Below are positions 17,603 through 26,109 of a stretch of 64,000 nt of DNA, in pieces; the stretch's first letter is position 1; each line of letters starts with the position of its first letter. Under the pieces are notes generated by a model. The model saw nothing but the letters and a program-made list of their open reading frames with translations. It did not search any database and was not told the DNA's origin. Location: positions 62,001-126,000 of the forward strand of contig NZ_JAOQJD010000001.1 in assembly GCF_025566985.1 (NCBI RefSeq), given 5' to 3'. Position numbers and translations under genes: made by a program. The stretch is from Aedoeadaptatus acetigenes. GTDB taxonomy: Bacteria > Bacillota > Clostridia > Tissierellales > Peptoniphilaceae.

Positions 17603-18342
17603 TCGTCGTCTTCGTCGTCGTTTTCCCAATTGTGAATGACTTCCTGTACGTCGTCATTTTCTTCCAATTGGTCGATGAGTTTCGCCATTTTCTTGCGGTC
17701 TTCCGGATCCTCTAAAACCGTGGTGGTTTGAGGCAGGTAGGTGATTTCGGAGATGACGAATTCGTAGCCCGCCTCTTCCAAATTCTTCCGCACGGTTTGG
17801 TAATCTTCCGGCGAGGTAATAATTTCGATGCCCCCGTCTTCTGTGCGAATGTCTTCGGCGCCTGCTTCGATGGCATCCATTTCCACGACTTCCGGATCCA
17901 TGCCCTCTTTAATTTCGATCCCCAATTGGCCCTTGCGGTCGAAGAGGAAGGAGACGGAGCCGTCGGTTCCCAAATTGCCGCCGTGTTTATCGAAAGCGTG
18001 GCGCACATCCGGTGCCGTACGGTTGCGATTGTCCGTCAAGCATTGCACCATGACGGCGATGCCCGAGGGACCGTAGCCTTCGTAGGTAATGGATTCGTAG
18101 TTGCCGTCGTCGCCTTCGCCGGCGGCTTTTTTAATGGCCCGTTCGATGTTGTCGTTGGGCATGTTTTCCGCTTTGGCGCTGTCGATGGCCGCCTTCAGGG
18201 CGGGATTGTAATCGGGATCGTCGCCCCCTTCTTTTACAGCTACGGCGATTTTTCTCGCCATTTTCGTAAAGATCTTGCCGCGCTTGGCGTCGGCCTTTCC
18301 TTTTTTATTTTTAATGTTGTGCCATTTCGAATGTCCTGACAT
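17599..18342 (-). CDS. yebC: YebC/PmpR family protein
   Basis: Member of the YebC family, linked to transcriptional regulation in some bacteria and to relief of ribosome stalling at proline-rich stretches in others. The N-terminal signature MSGHSKWHNIKNKKGKADAK and the following GGDDPDYNPALK and YEGYGPSGIAVMVQCLTDN blocks are classical. The 247 residues end in an acidic run (ENDDEDDE). First gene of a group with DUF1461, deoC and lgt; a promoter lies just upstream, overlapping the end of nadE. Confidence 0.96.
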   Translation of the reverse strand: MSGHSKWHNIKNKKGKADAKRGKIFTKMARKIAVAVKEGGDDPDYNPALKAAIDSAKAENMPNDNIERAIKKAAGEGDDGNYESITYEGYGPSGIAVMVQCLTDNRNRTAPDVRHAFDKHGGNLGTDGSVSFLFDRKGQLGIEIKEGMDPEVVEMDAIEAGAEDIRTEDGGIEIITSPEDYQTVRKNLEEAGYEFVISEITYLPQTTTVLEDPEDRKKMAKLIDQLEENDDVQEVIHNWENDDEDDE

Positions 18343-18369
18343 AGTTACCTCCTTTGTTTATAACGGTTA

Positions 18370-18399
18370 ATTATAACACGCGCGCCCCTTATCTTTCAA
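18370..18399 (-). promoter_or_regulatory. Promoter of yebC
   Basis: On the minus strand TTGAAA (18394-18399) and TATAAT (18370-18375) are 18 bp apart, upstream of the yebC ribosome binding site AAAGGAGG. The -35 element overlaps the last codons of nadE. Confidence 0.72.
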
Positions 18400-19093
18400 A
18401 TTTCGGCGGCAATGCCCGTTTGTGGGCACTGGTTTTGTGGCGCCGGGCAATGGCCTCTTTGTGCTCGCCCTCGTTGTGTCCCCGCACGGCGGCGTCCAGT
18501 TCGGCGTAGGTAAAGCCCATGTCGTCTTCGTCGGTTTGGCCGGCATAGAGGCCCGCCGTGGGTTTTTTCTCGATGACTTCCTTGGGCAGGCCCAATGTTT
18601 TGGCCAGTTCCACCACTTCCGATTTCACGAAATCCACAATGGGCATGAGGTCGCAAGCGGAGTCGCCGTATTTTGTAAAGTAGCCGATGTAGTATTCGCT
18701 GGCATTGGAGCAGCCGCAGACCAAATAGTTTCTGTCTTGGGCGTAATAATACAGGGTCGTCGTGCGCAGGCGCGGCTTCACATTGGCTCTCGCCATGGCA
18801 ACATCGCTTTCAAAGGATGCGTCTACGAGGGCGTGAAAGGTCTTCGTCAAATCCACTTTTTCCACATTAAGATCCAGGCTTTCAGCCACGAGACGGGCGT
18901 CTTTTTCGTCTTGGGGATTGGAGTCGATGGGCATAATAATGCCCAAGGCGTTGTCGCCGAAGGCGCGCTTGGCGATCCCGGCCACCACGGCGGAGTCGAT
19001 GCCCCCGCTTAATCCGAAGACCACGCCGTCGGCATGGGCGGCCGCTACGGTTTCTCTCATCCATTGAACTACTGCATCAATCTCTTGCTTCAT
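18389..19093 (-). CDS. nadE: Ammonia-dependent NAD+ synthetase
   Basis: Converts deamido-NAD to NAD with ATP and ammonia. The PP-loop SGGIDSAVV, the MPIDSNPQ segment and the KTYGDSACDLMPI-like region (KYGDSACDLMPIVDFVKSEV) with the KKPTAGLYAGQTDEDDMGF motif are intact. No glutaminase (nitrilase) domain is present, so it is the short NH3-dependent form (234 residues). The start at 19093 is chosen because GGAGGCAAGA precedes it; it overlaps the yigZ end by 17 bp. Confidence 0.94.
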   Translation of the reverse strand: MKQEIDAVVQWMRETVAAAHADGVVFGLSGGIDSAVVAGIAKRAFGDNALGIIMPIDSNPQDEKDARLVAESLDLNVEKVDLTKTFHALVDASFESDVAMARANVKPRLRTTTLYYYAQDRNYLVCGCSNASEYYIGYFTKYGDSACDLMPIVDFVKSEVVELAKTLGLPKEVIEKKPTAGLYAGQTDEDDMGFTYAELDAAVRGHNEGEHKEAIARRHKTSAHKRALPPKFER

Positions 19094-19769
19094 TCTTGCC
19101 TCCATAAAGTATTTGGTCGTAGGCCACATCGTCTACGAGCATCTTTTTTTCGTAGACCGGCCGCTCAGTTTCTTTTTCTTCTATTATAACAACTTCGCCT
19201 GAGGTGGCGTCTTGTAAATAAGATTCAAAGGCTTCTTTTCCCGATTTATACACCGTCGTCGTCACTTGTACTTGATCGCTGAAGGCGCAATTCAAGACGG
19301 GATAGCCACGCTCCCGCATGTAATTTTCGATGGCGCCGTGGGCCGTGTAGGCGTAGGAGAAGGTGATGTCCACGGCTTCGTGCATTTCCACGATCTTCGC
19401 ATCGACTAAAGCCTCCGATGCCGCCGAGGAATAGGCGCGGATCAAGCCGCCGGCTCCGAGCAGGGTGCCGCCGAAGTAGCGGGTCACGACGCAGACCACA
19501 TTTCTCAGCTCGTTGCGCTTCAGCACTTCCAGTATGGGCGGCCCCGCCGTCTTTTGGGGTTCGCCGTCGTCGTCGTATTTTTGAATCAGCCCCTCTTCGC
19601 CGATAATGTAGGCGGTGCAATTGTGGGTGGCGTCTTTTTCCATTTCACGAATGGCACGGATAAATGCCTCCGCCGCCTCTTTCGTCGCGGCATAGGCCAC
19701 GCGACCGATGAATTCGGATTTCTTTTCGATTAGTCGGCTCTCGCCCCTTCGATAGACGGTTTTATACAT
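19077..19769 (-). CDS. YigZ/IMPACT family protein
   Basis: Member of the YigZ/YvyE (UPF0029, IMPACT N-terminal domain) family. The role is unclear; in eukaryotes IMPACT affects translation control. The signature YDDDGEPQKTAGPPIL (about 64-79) and the RYFGGTLLGAGGLIRAYS block are complete, and a C-terminal DUF1949-like ferredoxin fold follows. At 230 residues it has a normal length. It sits between hflX (8-bp overlap) and nadE (17-bp overlap) in one transcription unit. Confidence 0.9.
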   Translation of the reverse strand: MYKTVYRRGESRLIEKKSEFIGRVAYAATKEAAEAFIRAIREMEKDATHNCTAYIIGEEGLIQKYDDDGEPQKTAGPPILEVLKRNELRNVVCVVTRYFGGTLLGAGGLIRAYSSAASEALVDAKIVEMHEAVDITFSYAYTAHGAIENYMRERGYPVLNCAFSDQVQVTTTVYKSGKEAFESYLQDATSGEVVIIEEKETERPVYEKKMLVDDVAYDQILYGGKNEARD

Positions 19770-21027
19770 AGCGCCTCCTTATATAGGGTTTCATTCGGTC
19801 GTAGACCCGCTTCGGCAAGGTGGCCGTCATGGTGACGCCGTCGGCATCGTAGTCCAGGCGCTCCACCGGGTAATTGGCTTTTACGGCCTCCACACGATCC
19901 ATTTCATTGAAGGAAAATTTTAAATCCACCTTTACGTAAAGGTCTTCCACTTTCCTTTGCACGGCGTCGTAAAAGTAATCGAAATCCCTGTCGTGCTTGC
20001 AGGATCCGTAGATCACCGTCTCTTCCGCCGGCATAAAGGGCAGTTTCTTGCCCTCCATTAAATCCTTTTTATTGACGAAGAGAAGGCTAGGCACGTCGGC
20101 GGCACCGAGGTCATTTAAGAGCTTCCTGGTCGTCTCGTAGCGAAGGGCCGCATCCTCCGCCGAACCGTCGATGACGTGGACGATGAGATCCGATTCCTTC
20201 AATTCTTCCAAGGTGGTGTGAAAGGCCTCCACCAAGGTCGTGGGCAGGTTGGAAATAAAACCCACGGTGTCCGTCACGTAGACCACCAAGCCGTCGGGCA
20301 GACGAATGCGCCGGGTGTCGGGATCCAGGGAGGCAAAGGGCATGTCTTCCACATAAACCTCCCGTCCTTTTGCATTGGATTCTTTCAAGAGCCGATTCAT
20401 CACCGAGGACTTTCCCGCATTGGTGTAGCCCACCAGGGCAATGGCCGGTACTTGGGAACTTATGCGATTTTTTCGTCCCGTGTCGCGAATCTTTCGCGCC
20501 TGTTTCAGCTTCTTTTTTACCCGCTGAATGTCTCCTGCGATGCGCCGGCGGTCGATTTCCAGCTTCTGTTCCCCGGGGCCCCTGGTGCCGATGCCGCCAC
20601 CTAAGCGGGAATAGTTTTTCTTGCCGATTAAGTGGCTCTTGCCGTATTCCAGCTGAGCCAAATAGACCTGGAGCTTGCCCACATCGGTTTTCGCACGGGA
20701 AGCGAAGATGTCCAATATAAGGGCCGTGCGGTCGAGAACGTCCACTTCCAGCACCTTTTCAATTTCACGCATTTGAACGCCGGAGAGGGTTTGGTCAAAT
20801 ATGACCAAATCCACGTCCTCCGCCCGGACGAAATCCTTCAGCTCCTCGAGCTTGCCCTTGCCCATTAAGGTCGCCGGATTGTAAGCGCGCACCTTCTGTT
20901 CGATGGATGCCACCACGCGGCCGCCGGCCACTTTCACCAGGGCGTTTAATTCTTTTAAACTTTCCTCGTAGTAAGTTTCGGACTCGTCGTAAACCGACGC
21001 CGTCACCACTTTTTCTCTTTCTTCCAT
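19762..21027 (-). CDS. hflX: Ribosome-associated GTPase HflX
   Basis: GTPase that binds the 50S subunit and can split stalled ribosomes. It has an N-terminal HflX domain with coiled-coil (about 10-190, including the glycine-rich RLGGGIGTRGPGE loop) and a G domain starting with GYTNAGKSS (200-208), followed by ATLDP-equivalent FASLDPDTR, DTVGF and NKKD. 421 residues. RBS AGGAGGCAAC. It is first in the hflX-yigZ-nadE unit and divergent from the class A PBP gene, with the two promoters facing away from a shared 94-bp gap. Confidence 0.95.
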   Translation of the reverse strand: MEEREKVVTASVYDESETYYEESLKELNALVKVAGGRVVASIEQKVRAYNPATLMGKGKLEELKDFVRAEDVDLVIFDQTLSGVQMREIEKVLEVDVLDRTALILDIFASRAKTDVGKLQVYLAQLEYGKSHLIGKKNYSRLGGGIGTRGPGEQKLEIDRRRIAGDIQRVKKKLKQARKIRDTGRKNRISSQVPAIALVGYTNAGKSSVMNRLLKESNAKGREVYVEDMPFASLDPDTRRIRLPDGLVVYVTDTVGFISNLPTTLVEAFHTTLEELKESDLIVHVIDGSAEDAALRYETTRKLLNDLGAADVPSLLFVNKKDLMEGKKLPFMPAEETVIYGSCKHDRDFDYFYDAVQRKVEDLYVKVDLKFSFNEMDRVEAVKANYPVERLDYDADGVTMTATLPKRVYDRMKPYIRRRYV

Positions 21028-21054
21028 GTTGCCTCCTGCCTAAGCTTCTTTTTA

Positions 21055-21083
21055 AATATACACAACCTTCCACTTCTACGCAA
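21055..21083 (-). promoter_or_regulatory. Promoter of hflX
   Basis: On the minus strand TTGCGT (21078-21083) and TATATT (21055-21060) are 17 bp apart. The -35 region overlaps the expected -35 position of the divergent class A PBP promoter. Confidence 0.55.
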
Positions 21084-21096
21084 CAATGGGCCATGA

Positions 21097-21102
21097 TATA
21101 AT
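21097..21102 (+). promoter_or_regulatory. -10 element of the class A PBP gene
   Basis: TATAAT at 21097-21102 lies 19 bases upstream of the chosen ATG at 21122, giving a very short leader; no good -35 match is seen 17 bp upstream. Its presence argues against the longer in-frame start at 21086. Confidence 0.5.
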
Positions 21103-21121
21103 GGCAAAAAAGGGGGTTTCC

Positions 21122-23911
21122 ATGGGGATTAAACATACACTTCGCCGCAAAAAAACATGGCAAATGCTTCTCGCGGCCATATTATTTCTTCTCGTTCTTT
21201 TGGGGGGCATCGTGGCCATATGGATCGTGTCCATACTGAAGGACTTGCCGCCGGTTGATTTCGACGACTTAACCACGTCCATTCCGCAGACATCCTACAT
21301 ACTCGATGCCGAGGGCAATCCCATCGACGAGGTGGATCCTTCCGTCTTCAGCGAAAACATCTCTGTCGATCAGGTGCCGGATCACGTGAAGGAGGCCTTT
21401 CTCGCCGTGGAGGACCGGAGTTTTTACAAACACCACGGCCTGGATTTTCGCCAATTGGGCGCGAGCATCCTGACCAATGCAAAAAGCGGCGCCATCGAAC
21501 GGGGCGGTTCCACCATCACCCAGCAATTGGTAAAAAACGTCTACTTAAGCAGCGAGCAGTCCTTGGATCGAAAGATCAAGGAGGCCTACCTAACCTTGGG
21601 CATGGAAGAAAAATTAGGAAAAGATGCAATTTTGGAGGCCTATCTGAACCGAGTGGATTTGGGCTTGGGCAGCCAGGGCATCGAGGCGGCGAGCAATGCC
21701 TATTTCTCCAAACACGCCAAAGACCTGACCGTGGAAGAAGGGGCTCTTTTGGCGGGCATCGTAAAATCCCCCGCCTCCTACCAACCGATTAAGCGGATTC
21801 CCACGGAAGAAAACGACGGCGCCAACGTCATCGCCACGCAAACCATCGGCGATCGCTCCTACGATTTAATTGAAAACCCCCGGGCCGAAGAGCGAAAAAA
21901 AGTGGTGCTCCGCGCCATGAACCAAGCCGGCTACATCACGGCGGAGGAGGCAAAGAGCTACGCGCAAATTCCCATTTCCTTTATGCCGAAAGAAAATCCC
22001 CCCTCGCCCTACTCTTCCTACGTGGCCGACGTGATTTCCGACGAGGCCGTCGCCATTCTTGCGAAGATCAGCCACATGGACAAACAGGCCGCGGAAAAAC
22101 AGGTCCGCGAAGGAGGGCTCACCATCCACTCCACCATCGTGGGGGATTTCCAGAAAAAAATGGACGCCCTCTACGATACTTATCCCGCCCTCATTGCCCG
22201 CGGAAAAAACAAGGGCGCGAACTTCGTGGACTTCAACACCGACGGAAATGACCGCATGATCGACGAGGAAGGCCACGTGCTCTACTACCCCTACGAGGCC
22301 CTCTTCGACGAGAAGGGCAATATGCATCTTCCCGCCGGCGCCTTCACGAAAACCGACGGCGGATTGGAAATCGACGGAGAATACTTTACTGAATCAAACG
22401 GCAATCTTCTTTTGAAAAACCTCTATTACTTAGACGAAAACGGCAACCTCCGCACCGTGGCCGGCGCCGGAACCTTGTTTCAGGCGGGCGATTTGAAAAA
22501 TCCTTCCACCCTTCTCCTTCAGGGCGAACTCTACGAGGCCTATAAAGACGCCATCGAAATCACGGAAGAGGAACTCGTCCTTCCCGCCGATCTGTTCCTT
22601 CTGCCGGAAAAAGGCAGCCTGCAACCGCAATCGGCGGCGATCATCGCCGACAATACCACCGGCGCCATCGTGGCCCTCGCCGGAGGCAACGACTTAAAAG
22701 ATCCCGCCCGTCTCCGCTACAATCACCTGACGAGCAAGCGACAACCGGGCACCGCCATCGTGCCTTTAACCACCTACCTCGCCGCCTTAAGCGAAGGCGA
22801 CACCCTGGCCACCTCCTACGACGACACGCCCATGCACGTCGACGGAATCATATGGCCCAATGCCGATTCCTTCTACGGCTACGACGTCCTGGCAGACGGC
22901 GCCGCCAATACCCGCTTGGCCATCAGCGGAAAGATTCTGGAACGCTACGGCTTCGATCCCGTATTGAAAAATCTGAACCGCCTCGGTCTCTATAAGGGAG
23001 AGCGGCAAGACGACGCCGTAAAGACGCCCAAGGAAAATGCCAAGCGCCACGACATGACCTACGACGCCATGGCGGCGGGAAATTTCGTGGACGGCATGAA
23101 TCTTATGGCTCTAACAAACAGCTACGCCCGCATCGCATCGCCGAGCGTATCCGACAATTACACCGTACAAAAGATTACCGACCGCAAAGGACGCGTCCTT
23201 TACGAACACGGAAAGACCGCGGCAAAGGACATCCATCGAGAAGACGCCCTCCTTCGCTACGCCCTGGGCCGTTCGCCCCTGGCCGAAAATCTTCGAGCAT
23301 CGGGCTACGACGCCTTTGCCGTTTCCGGCACAAACAAGTACCGCGCAGATTACTTCGCCCTGGGCGCCACGCCTCGATACACCTACGGCCTGTGGATGGG
23401 CAACGACCTTCAAAAAATCGCCTTGGCCGGAGATCGCTCCCTTACGGAAAGCCTGTACGCTTCCCTCGTGGCCATCCTGGGCGACGGAACGCCTTGGGAG
23501 CTTCCGGCGGATTTCGAAATGCACGAAGTGAGCGACAAGACCGGCCTCTTGGCCACAACCTACGCCCGAAGAGCCCGCTCCACGGTGACTCTGCCTTTCT
23601 TGCCCAACACGGCGCCGACAAAGGAAACGCAAAACTACACGCGAAAACTCATCTGCTCCGTCTCCGGTCAATTGGCCTCCACCTACTGCCCCTATGAAAC
23701 CATTACCTACGGCTACTACTTCGTGCGGCCCAAGGGCTACGATCCGAAAGCATTCGACGGCATCCTGCCCAAGGACTACTACACCCTGCCCTCGAACTAT
23801 TGCCAAGTACACACCAAGGAATGGTACGATCAGGAAACACAAAAGGCCAATGAAGACGAACAGGATCAGGACAACGATAACGACCAAAACAGGGATACCC
23901 ATCGCCGATAA
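21122..23911 (+). CDS. Class A penicillin-binding protein with degenerate transpeptidase domain
   Basis: Bifunctional-type PBP of 929 residues: cytoplasmic N-terminus, membrane anchor (about 13-40), GT51 glycosyltransferase and transpeptidase-fold domain, ending with the PBP1A-type Cys motif CSVSGQLASTYCP and an acidic Asp/Gln/Asn tail. The GT51 motifs are intact: EDRSFYKHHG with catalytic Glu97, GGSTITQQLVKN near Ser130, and RKIKEAYL...ILEAYLN. In the transpeptidase fold the expected SxxK reads T544-A-I-V547, SxN reads A594-A-N596 and KTG(T) reads V734-S-G-T. All three catalytic motifs are therefore lost, although flanking family residues (RQPG before, TNKYRADYFALG after) remain. It likely polymerises glycan strands but cannot cross-link. 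GGGGG ribosome site precedes the chosen ATG. Confidence 0.9.
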   Translation: MGIKHTLRRKKTWQMLLAAILFLLVLLGGIVAIWIVSILKDLPPVDFDDLTTSIPQTSYILDAEGNPIDEVDPSVFSENISVDQVPDHVKEAFLAVEDRSFYKHHGLDFRQLGASILTNAKSGAIERGGSTITQQLVKNVYLSSEQSLDRKIKEAYLTLGMEEKLGKDAILEAYLNRVDLGLGSQGIEAASNAYFSKHAKDLTVEEGALLAGIVKSPASYQPIKRIPTEENDGANVIATQTIGDRSYDLIENPRAEERKKVVLRAMNQAGYITAEEAKSYAQIPISFMPKENPPSPYSSYVADVISDEAVAILAKISHMDKQAAEKQVREGGLTIHSTIVGDFQKKMDALYDTYPALIARGKNKGANFVDFNTDGNDRMIDEEGHVLYYPYEALFDEKGNMHLPAGAFTKTDGGLEIDGEYFTESNGNLLLKNLYYLDENGNLRTVAGAGTLFQAGDLKNPSTLLLQGELYEAYKDAIEITEEELVLPADLFLLPEKGSLQPQSAAIIADNTTGAIVALAGGNDLKDPARLRYNHLTSKRQPGTAIVPLTTYLAALSEGDTLATSYDDTPMHVDGIIWPNADSFYGYDVLADGAANTRLAISGKILERYGFDPVLKNLNRLGLYKGERQDDAVKTPKENAKRHDMTYDAMAAGNFVDGMNLMALTNSYARIASPSVSDNYTVQKITDRKGRVLYEHGKTAAKDIHREDALLRYALGRSPLAENLRASGYDAFAVSGTNKYRADYFALGATPRYTYGLWMGNDLQKIALAGDRSLTESLYASLVAILGDGTPWELPADFEMHEVSDKTGLLATTYARRARSTVTLPFLPNTAPTKETQNYTRKLICSVSGQLASTYCPYETITYGYYFVRPKGYDPKAFDGILPKDYYTLPSNYCQVHTKEWYDQETQKANEDEQDQDNDNDQNRDTHRR

Positions 23912-23968
23912 GGCTCCCTTGCGTAAACGCCCCTCCCTTCGGGTATGTACTCATATAAGGAGGCGGTT

Positions 23969-24115
23969 ATGAAACTATCGAAAATCGTGAAATTTGCAGC
24001 CATGTCCAAAGGTGCCAAGGCAGGCGCCAAGGCCATGCGGAAAAAGCCCGTGCGCAAAGCCACGGCAAGCTTTATAAAAAGCTACGCCCTGTGGAAGTTT
24101 ATTCGCAAAAAATAA
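23969..24115 (+). CDS. 48-residue basic small protein
   Basis: Short gene with a strong Shine-Dalgarno sequence (AAGGAGGCGGTT) before ATG, ending TAA just ahead of a terminator. The product is very basic (about fifteen Lys/Arg in 48 residues, almost no acidic residues), starts MKLSKIVKFAAMSKGAKAG and ends SYALWKFIRKK, so it could form an amphipathic cationic helix. No signal peptide or recognised family. It lies 57 bp behind the class A PBP gene on the same strand and probably shares its transcript. Function unknown; a membrane- or nucleic-acid-binding peptide is possible. Confidence 0.65.
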   Translation: MKLSKIVKFAAMSKGAKAGAKAMRKKPVRKATASFIKSYALWKFIRKK

Positions 24116-24119
24116 AATC

Positions 24120-24149
24120 AGCCCTCGCCGATGAAGCGAGGGCTTTTTC
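24120..24149 (+). terminator. Rho-independent terminator after the basic small protein
   Basis: Perfect 9-bp stem AGCCCTCGC / GCGAGGGCT with a 7-base loop, followed by TTTTT on the plus strand. On the minus strand it is followed by GATTTTATTTT, so it may also end folD transcripts. Confidence 0.85.
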
Positions 24150-24160
24150 ATGGAAAAAAT

Positions 24161-24982
24161 CTAGTCGAGAAACATATTGTCCAGCAAAAGTAAATTCGTA
24201 AGGCTTCCCACGCCGCCGGGCACGGAAGTCACCAAATGCGCCTTGTCCACGACCGCGTCGAAGTCCACGTCGCCGGTTAATTTTCCGCTCTCGTCGAAGG
24301 CGATGCCGCAGTCGATAATGCACTGATCGTCGCTCACAAAATCCGCCGTCACCCAGCGGGACTGCCCCGTGCCGTAAACCACCACGTCGTAATCTTTCGC
24401 CAAGCCGGGAATGTCTTTCGTGCGGGAATGGCCCAGGGTTACCGTGGCGTTTTTATCTAAAAGCATCATGGCCAGAGGCTTGCCGATGACCATGGAGCGG
24501 TTAATAATCAACACCCGTTTGCCTTCTAAATCCCCCATGGCCTCTGCAATCATAAGGGCGCTTTTCGCCGTGGCGGGCATGATCTTTCCCTGCCCCGTGA
24601 AAATTTTCCACTGATTCAGGGGACTCAAACAGTCGATGTCCTTTTCCGATTGAATGGCGCTGTCAATGGCTTCGACATCGAAATGCTTGGGCAGAGGATG
24701 GAAAATCAAGATCCCGCCGATGCCCTCGTCCCGATTGCCGCGATTCACTTCCGATAAAATCTCGCTTTCCCCCGCCGTGTCGGCGAAAGCAGTGACCTTC
24801 ACGTCGATGCCCACTTTTTCCGCCGATTTCTTAATGGAATTTTCGTAGCTTATGTCCGCCTTTTTGTCTCCGACGCGAAGGATTAAGAGCTTGTATCCGA
24901 TCCCTCTTTCCTTGGCGACGGCGACTTTTTCCGTCAAGTCGCCGAGAAGCTGCTCCCGCAGCGGGCTTACGTCAAATTTCAT
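24161..24982 (-). CDS. folD: FolD-like methylenetetrahydrofolate dehydrogenase, divergent active site
   Basis: FolD family: NAD(P)-dependent oxidation of 5,10-methylene-THF and, in most members, hydrolysis of methenyl-THF. The fold is clear: NRSMVIGKPLAMMLL, HSRT, DCGI, GDVDF and SVPGGVG are present in 273 residues. The conserved Tyr-x3-Lys reads Tyr46-E-N-S-Ile50, so the catalytic Lys position holds Ile (a Lys follows at 51). The GxLVQLPLP motif reads GILIFHPLP, with Phe in place of the conserved Gln. PCTP reads PATA. The Asp of KDVDG is kept (KDIDC). Cyclohydrolase activity is therefore doubtful. Monocistronic-looking, with GGAGGGAAAA before the ATG. Confidence 0.85.
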   Translation of the reverse strand: MKFDVSPLREQLLGDLTEKVAVAKERGIGYKLLILRVGDKKADISYENSIKKSAEKVGIDVKVTAFADTAGESEILSEVNRGNRDEGIGGILIFHPLPKHFDVEAIDSAIQSEKDIDCLSPLNQWKIFTGQGKIMPATAKSALMIAEAMGDLEGKRVLIINRSMVIGKPLAMMLLDKNATVTLGHSRTKDIPGLAKDYDVVVYGTGQSRWVTADFVSDDQCIIDCGIAFDESGKLTGDVDFDAVVDKAHLVTSVPGGVGSLTNLLLLDNMFLD

Positions 24983-24993
24983 TTTTCCCTCCT

Positions 24994-25020
24994 ATTAAAA
25001 AAGAGCGGCGAACCGCTCTT
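24994..25020 (-). terminator. Rho-independent terminator after the NlpC/P60 gene
   Basis: Perfect 8-bp stem AAGAGCGG / CCGCTCTT with loop CGAA (25001-25020). On the minus strand it runs into TTTTTTAAT. It sits directly upstream of the folD ribosome binding site. Confidence 0.82.
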
Positions 25021-25035
25021 CGTGTTTCTGCTTCA

Positions 25036-26109
25036 TTATAACACGCGCGTTGCGTTCACAAAACGGGAGTTATAATACTTTTCAGATAATTTATTTTGTT
25101 TTACCCGACCACTGCCGCTGTTGGCGTGGATGAAGGTATCGTCGCCGATGTAGATGCCGACGTGGCTGACGCCCTTGCCCGTGGTGTTAAAGAAAATCAA
25201 ATCGCCCGGTTGTAATTGGGAGCGATCCACTTGAGCGCCCACTTGGGATTGTGCGGAAGAGGTTCTGGGAAGGGAAATCCCCAATTCGTTGACGTAGATG
25301 GCGTACACGAGGCCGGAGCAGTCGTAACCGCCGTCGCCGGTGGCGCCCCATACGTAGGGAGAACCCATTTTGCTGAATGCCGAGTCGATGACCTGTTGTG
25401 CCTTCGCGCCGTCTACTTTCGGTGCAATGGCCACGGGTTCGGCGATCTTTTTGACCGGCGCTTGCTTTTGAATGACTGCACGTTGCACGGCCTTCACACC
25501 GCCTTCACCGAAGTCCAGGTAGTTGGGATCGATTTGGAAATCCTTGCCTTCTTCATCGAGAATGATGAAGAGGCCGTCTTTGTAGCTCACTACATTAACC
25601 GATTGGTTTTTAGCCAATTGGTAAACGCCGTTGGCATTTTCAAGTTTTAAATTTTGTTTCACCTTGGCCGGGGTCATGTGAGGCCCTTCGATGGGTTCGA
25701 TAAATTTGTTTTCAACGGATCCGAAAAGGCCGTCTTCTGTATTTACCGCTACCGTGTTCGGGTAGTGCTTCACCGTTTGAAGGGTTTCGCCGATAAAGAG
25801 GTTGCGGACGACCTTGCCGTCTTTTTTCAAGATGGCGTTTTTCTTTACCGTGTAATATTGAGGTTTGCTTTCGGTAACCAAGATCTTTTCCTTGGGAACG
25901 GTGACCTTGGCATTGCCCTTTTGGACTATGTAGCCGCGATCGTTGGAATCGACGATATTTGCTTGTTCTTCCACGGCGAATTTCAATTCGCTGCCGCTAT
26001 ACAATGTGGTGTTATGATCCTGCACGAAAACGCCGGTATCTCTAAGGCCTACGATCGAAATGATTGCCAACGCAGTCGTTCCGACGGCAAGCTTGAACTT
26101 GTGACTCAT
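25036..26109 (-). CDS. Secreted NlpC/P60 peptidoglycan hydrolase with SH3-like domains
   Basis: Likely gamma-D-glutamyl-diaminopimelate or D,L-endopeptidase that trims wall peptides. The chosen start MSHKFKLAVG (26109, 357 residues) begins a signal/anchor segment. Two bacterial SH3-like regions follow (about 75-135 and 145-205), then a linker and a C-terminal NlpC/P60 domain with the catalytic Cys in YDCSGLVYAIY, the His in SHVGIYIGDDTF and a further His in IHANS. AAGGAG lies 12 bases before the ATG, a rather long spacing. A cluster of TGTAAC half-sites lies upstream. Ends at its own terminator. Confidence 0.88.
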   Translation of the reverse strand: MSHKFKLAVGTTALAIISIVGLRDTGVFVQDHNTTLYSGSELKFAVEEQANIVDSNDRGYIVQKGNAKVTVPKEKILVTESKPQYYTVKKNAILKKDGKVVRNLFIGETLQTVKHYPNTVAVNTEDGLFGSVENKFIEPIEGPHMTPAKVKQNLKLENANGVYQLAKNQSVNVVSYKDGLFIILDEEGKDFQIDPNYLDFGEGGVKAVQRAVIQKQAPVKKIAEPVAIAPKVDGAKAQQVIDSAFSKMGSPYVWGATGDGGYDCSGLVYAIYVNELGISLPRTSSAQSQVGAQVDRSQLQPGDLIFFNTTGKGVSHVGIYIGDDTFIHANSGSGRVKQNKLSEKYYNSRFVNATRVL

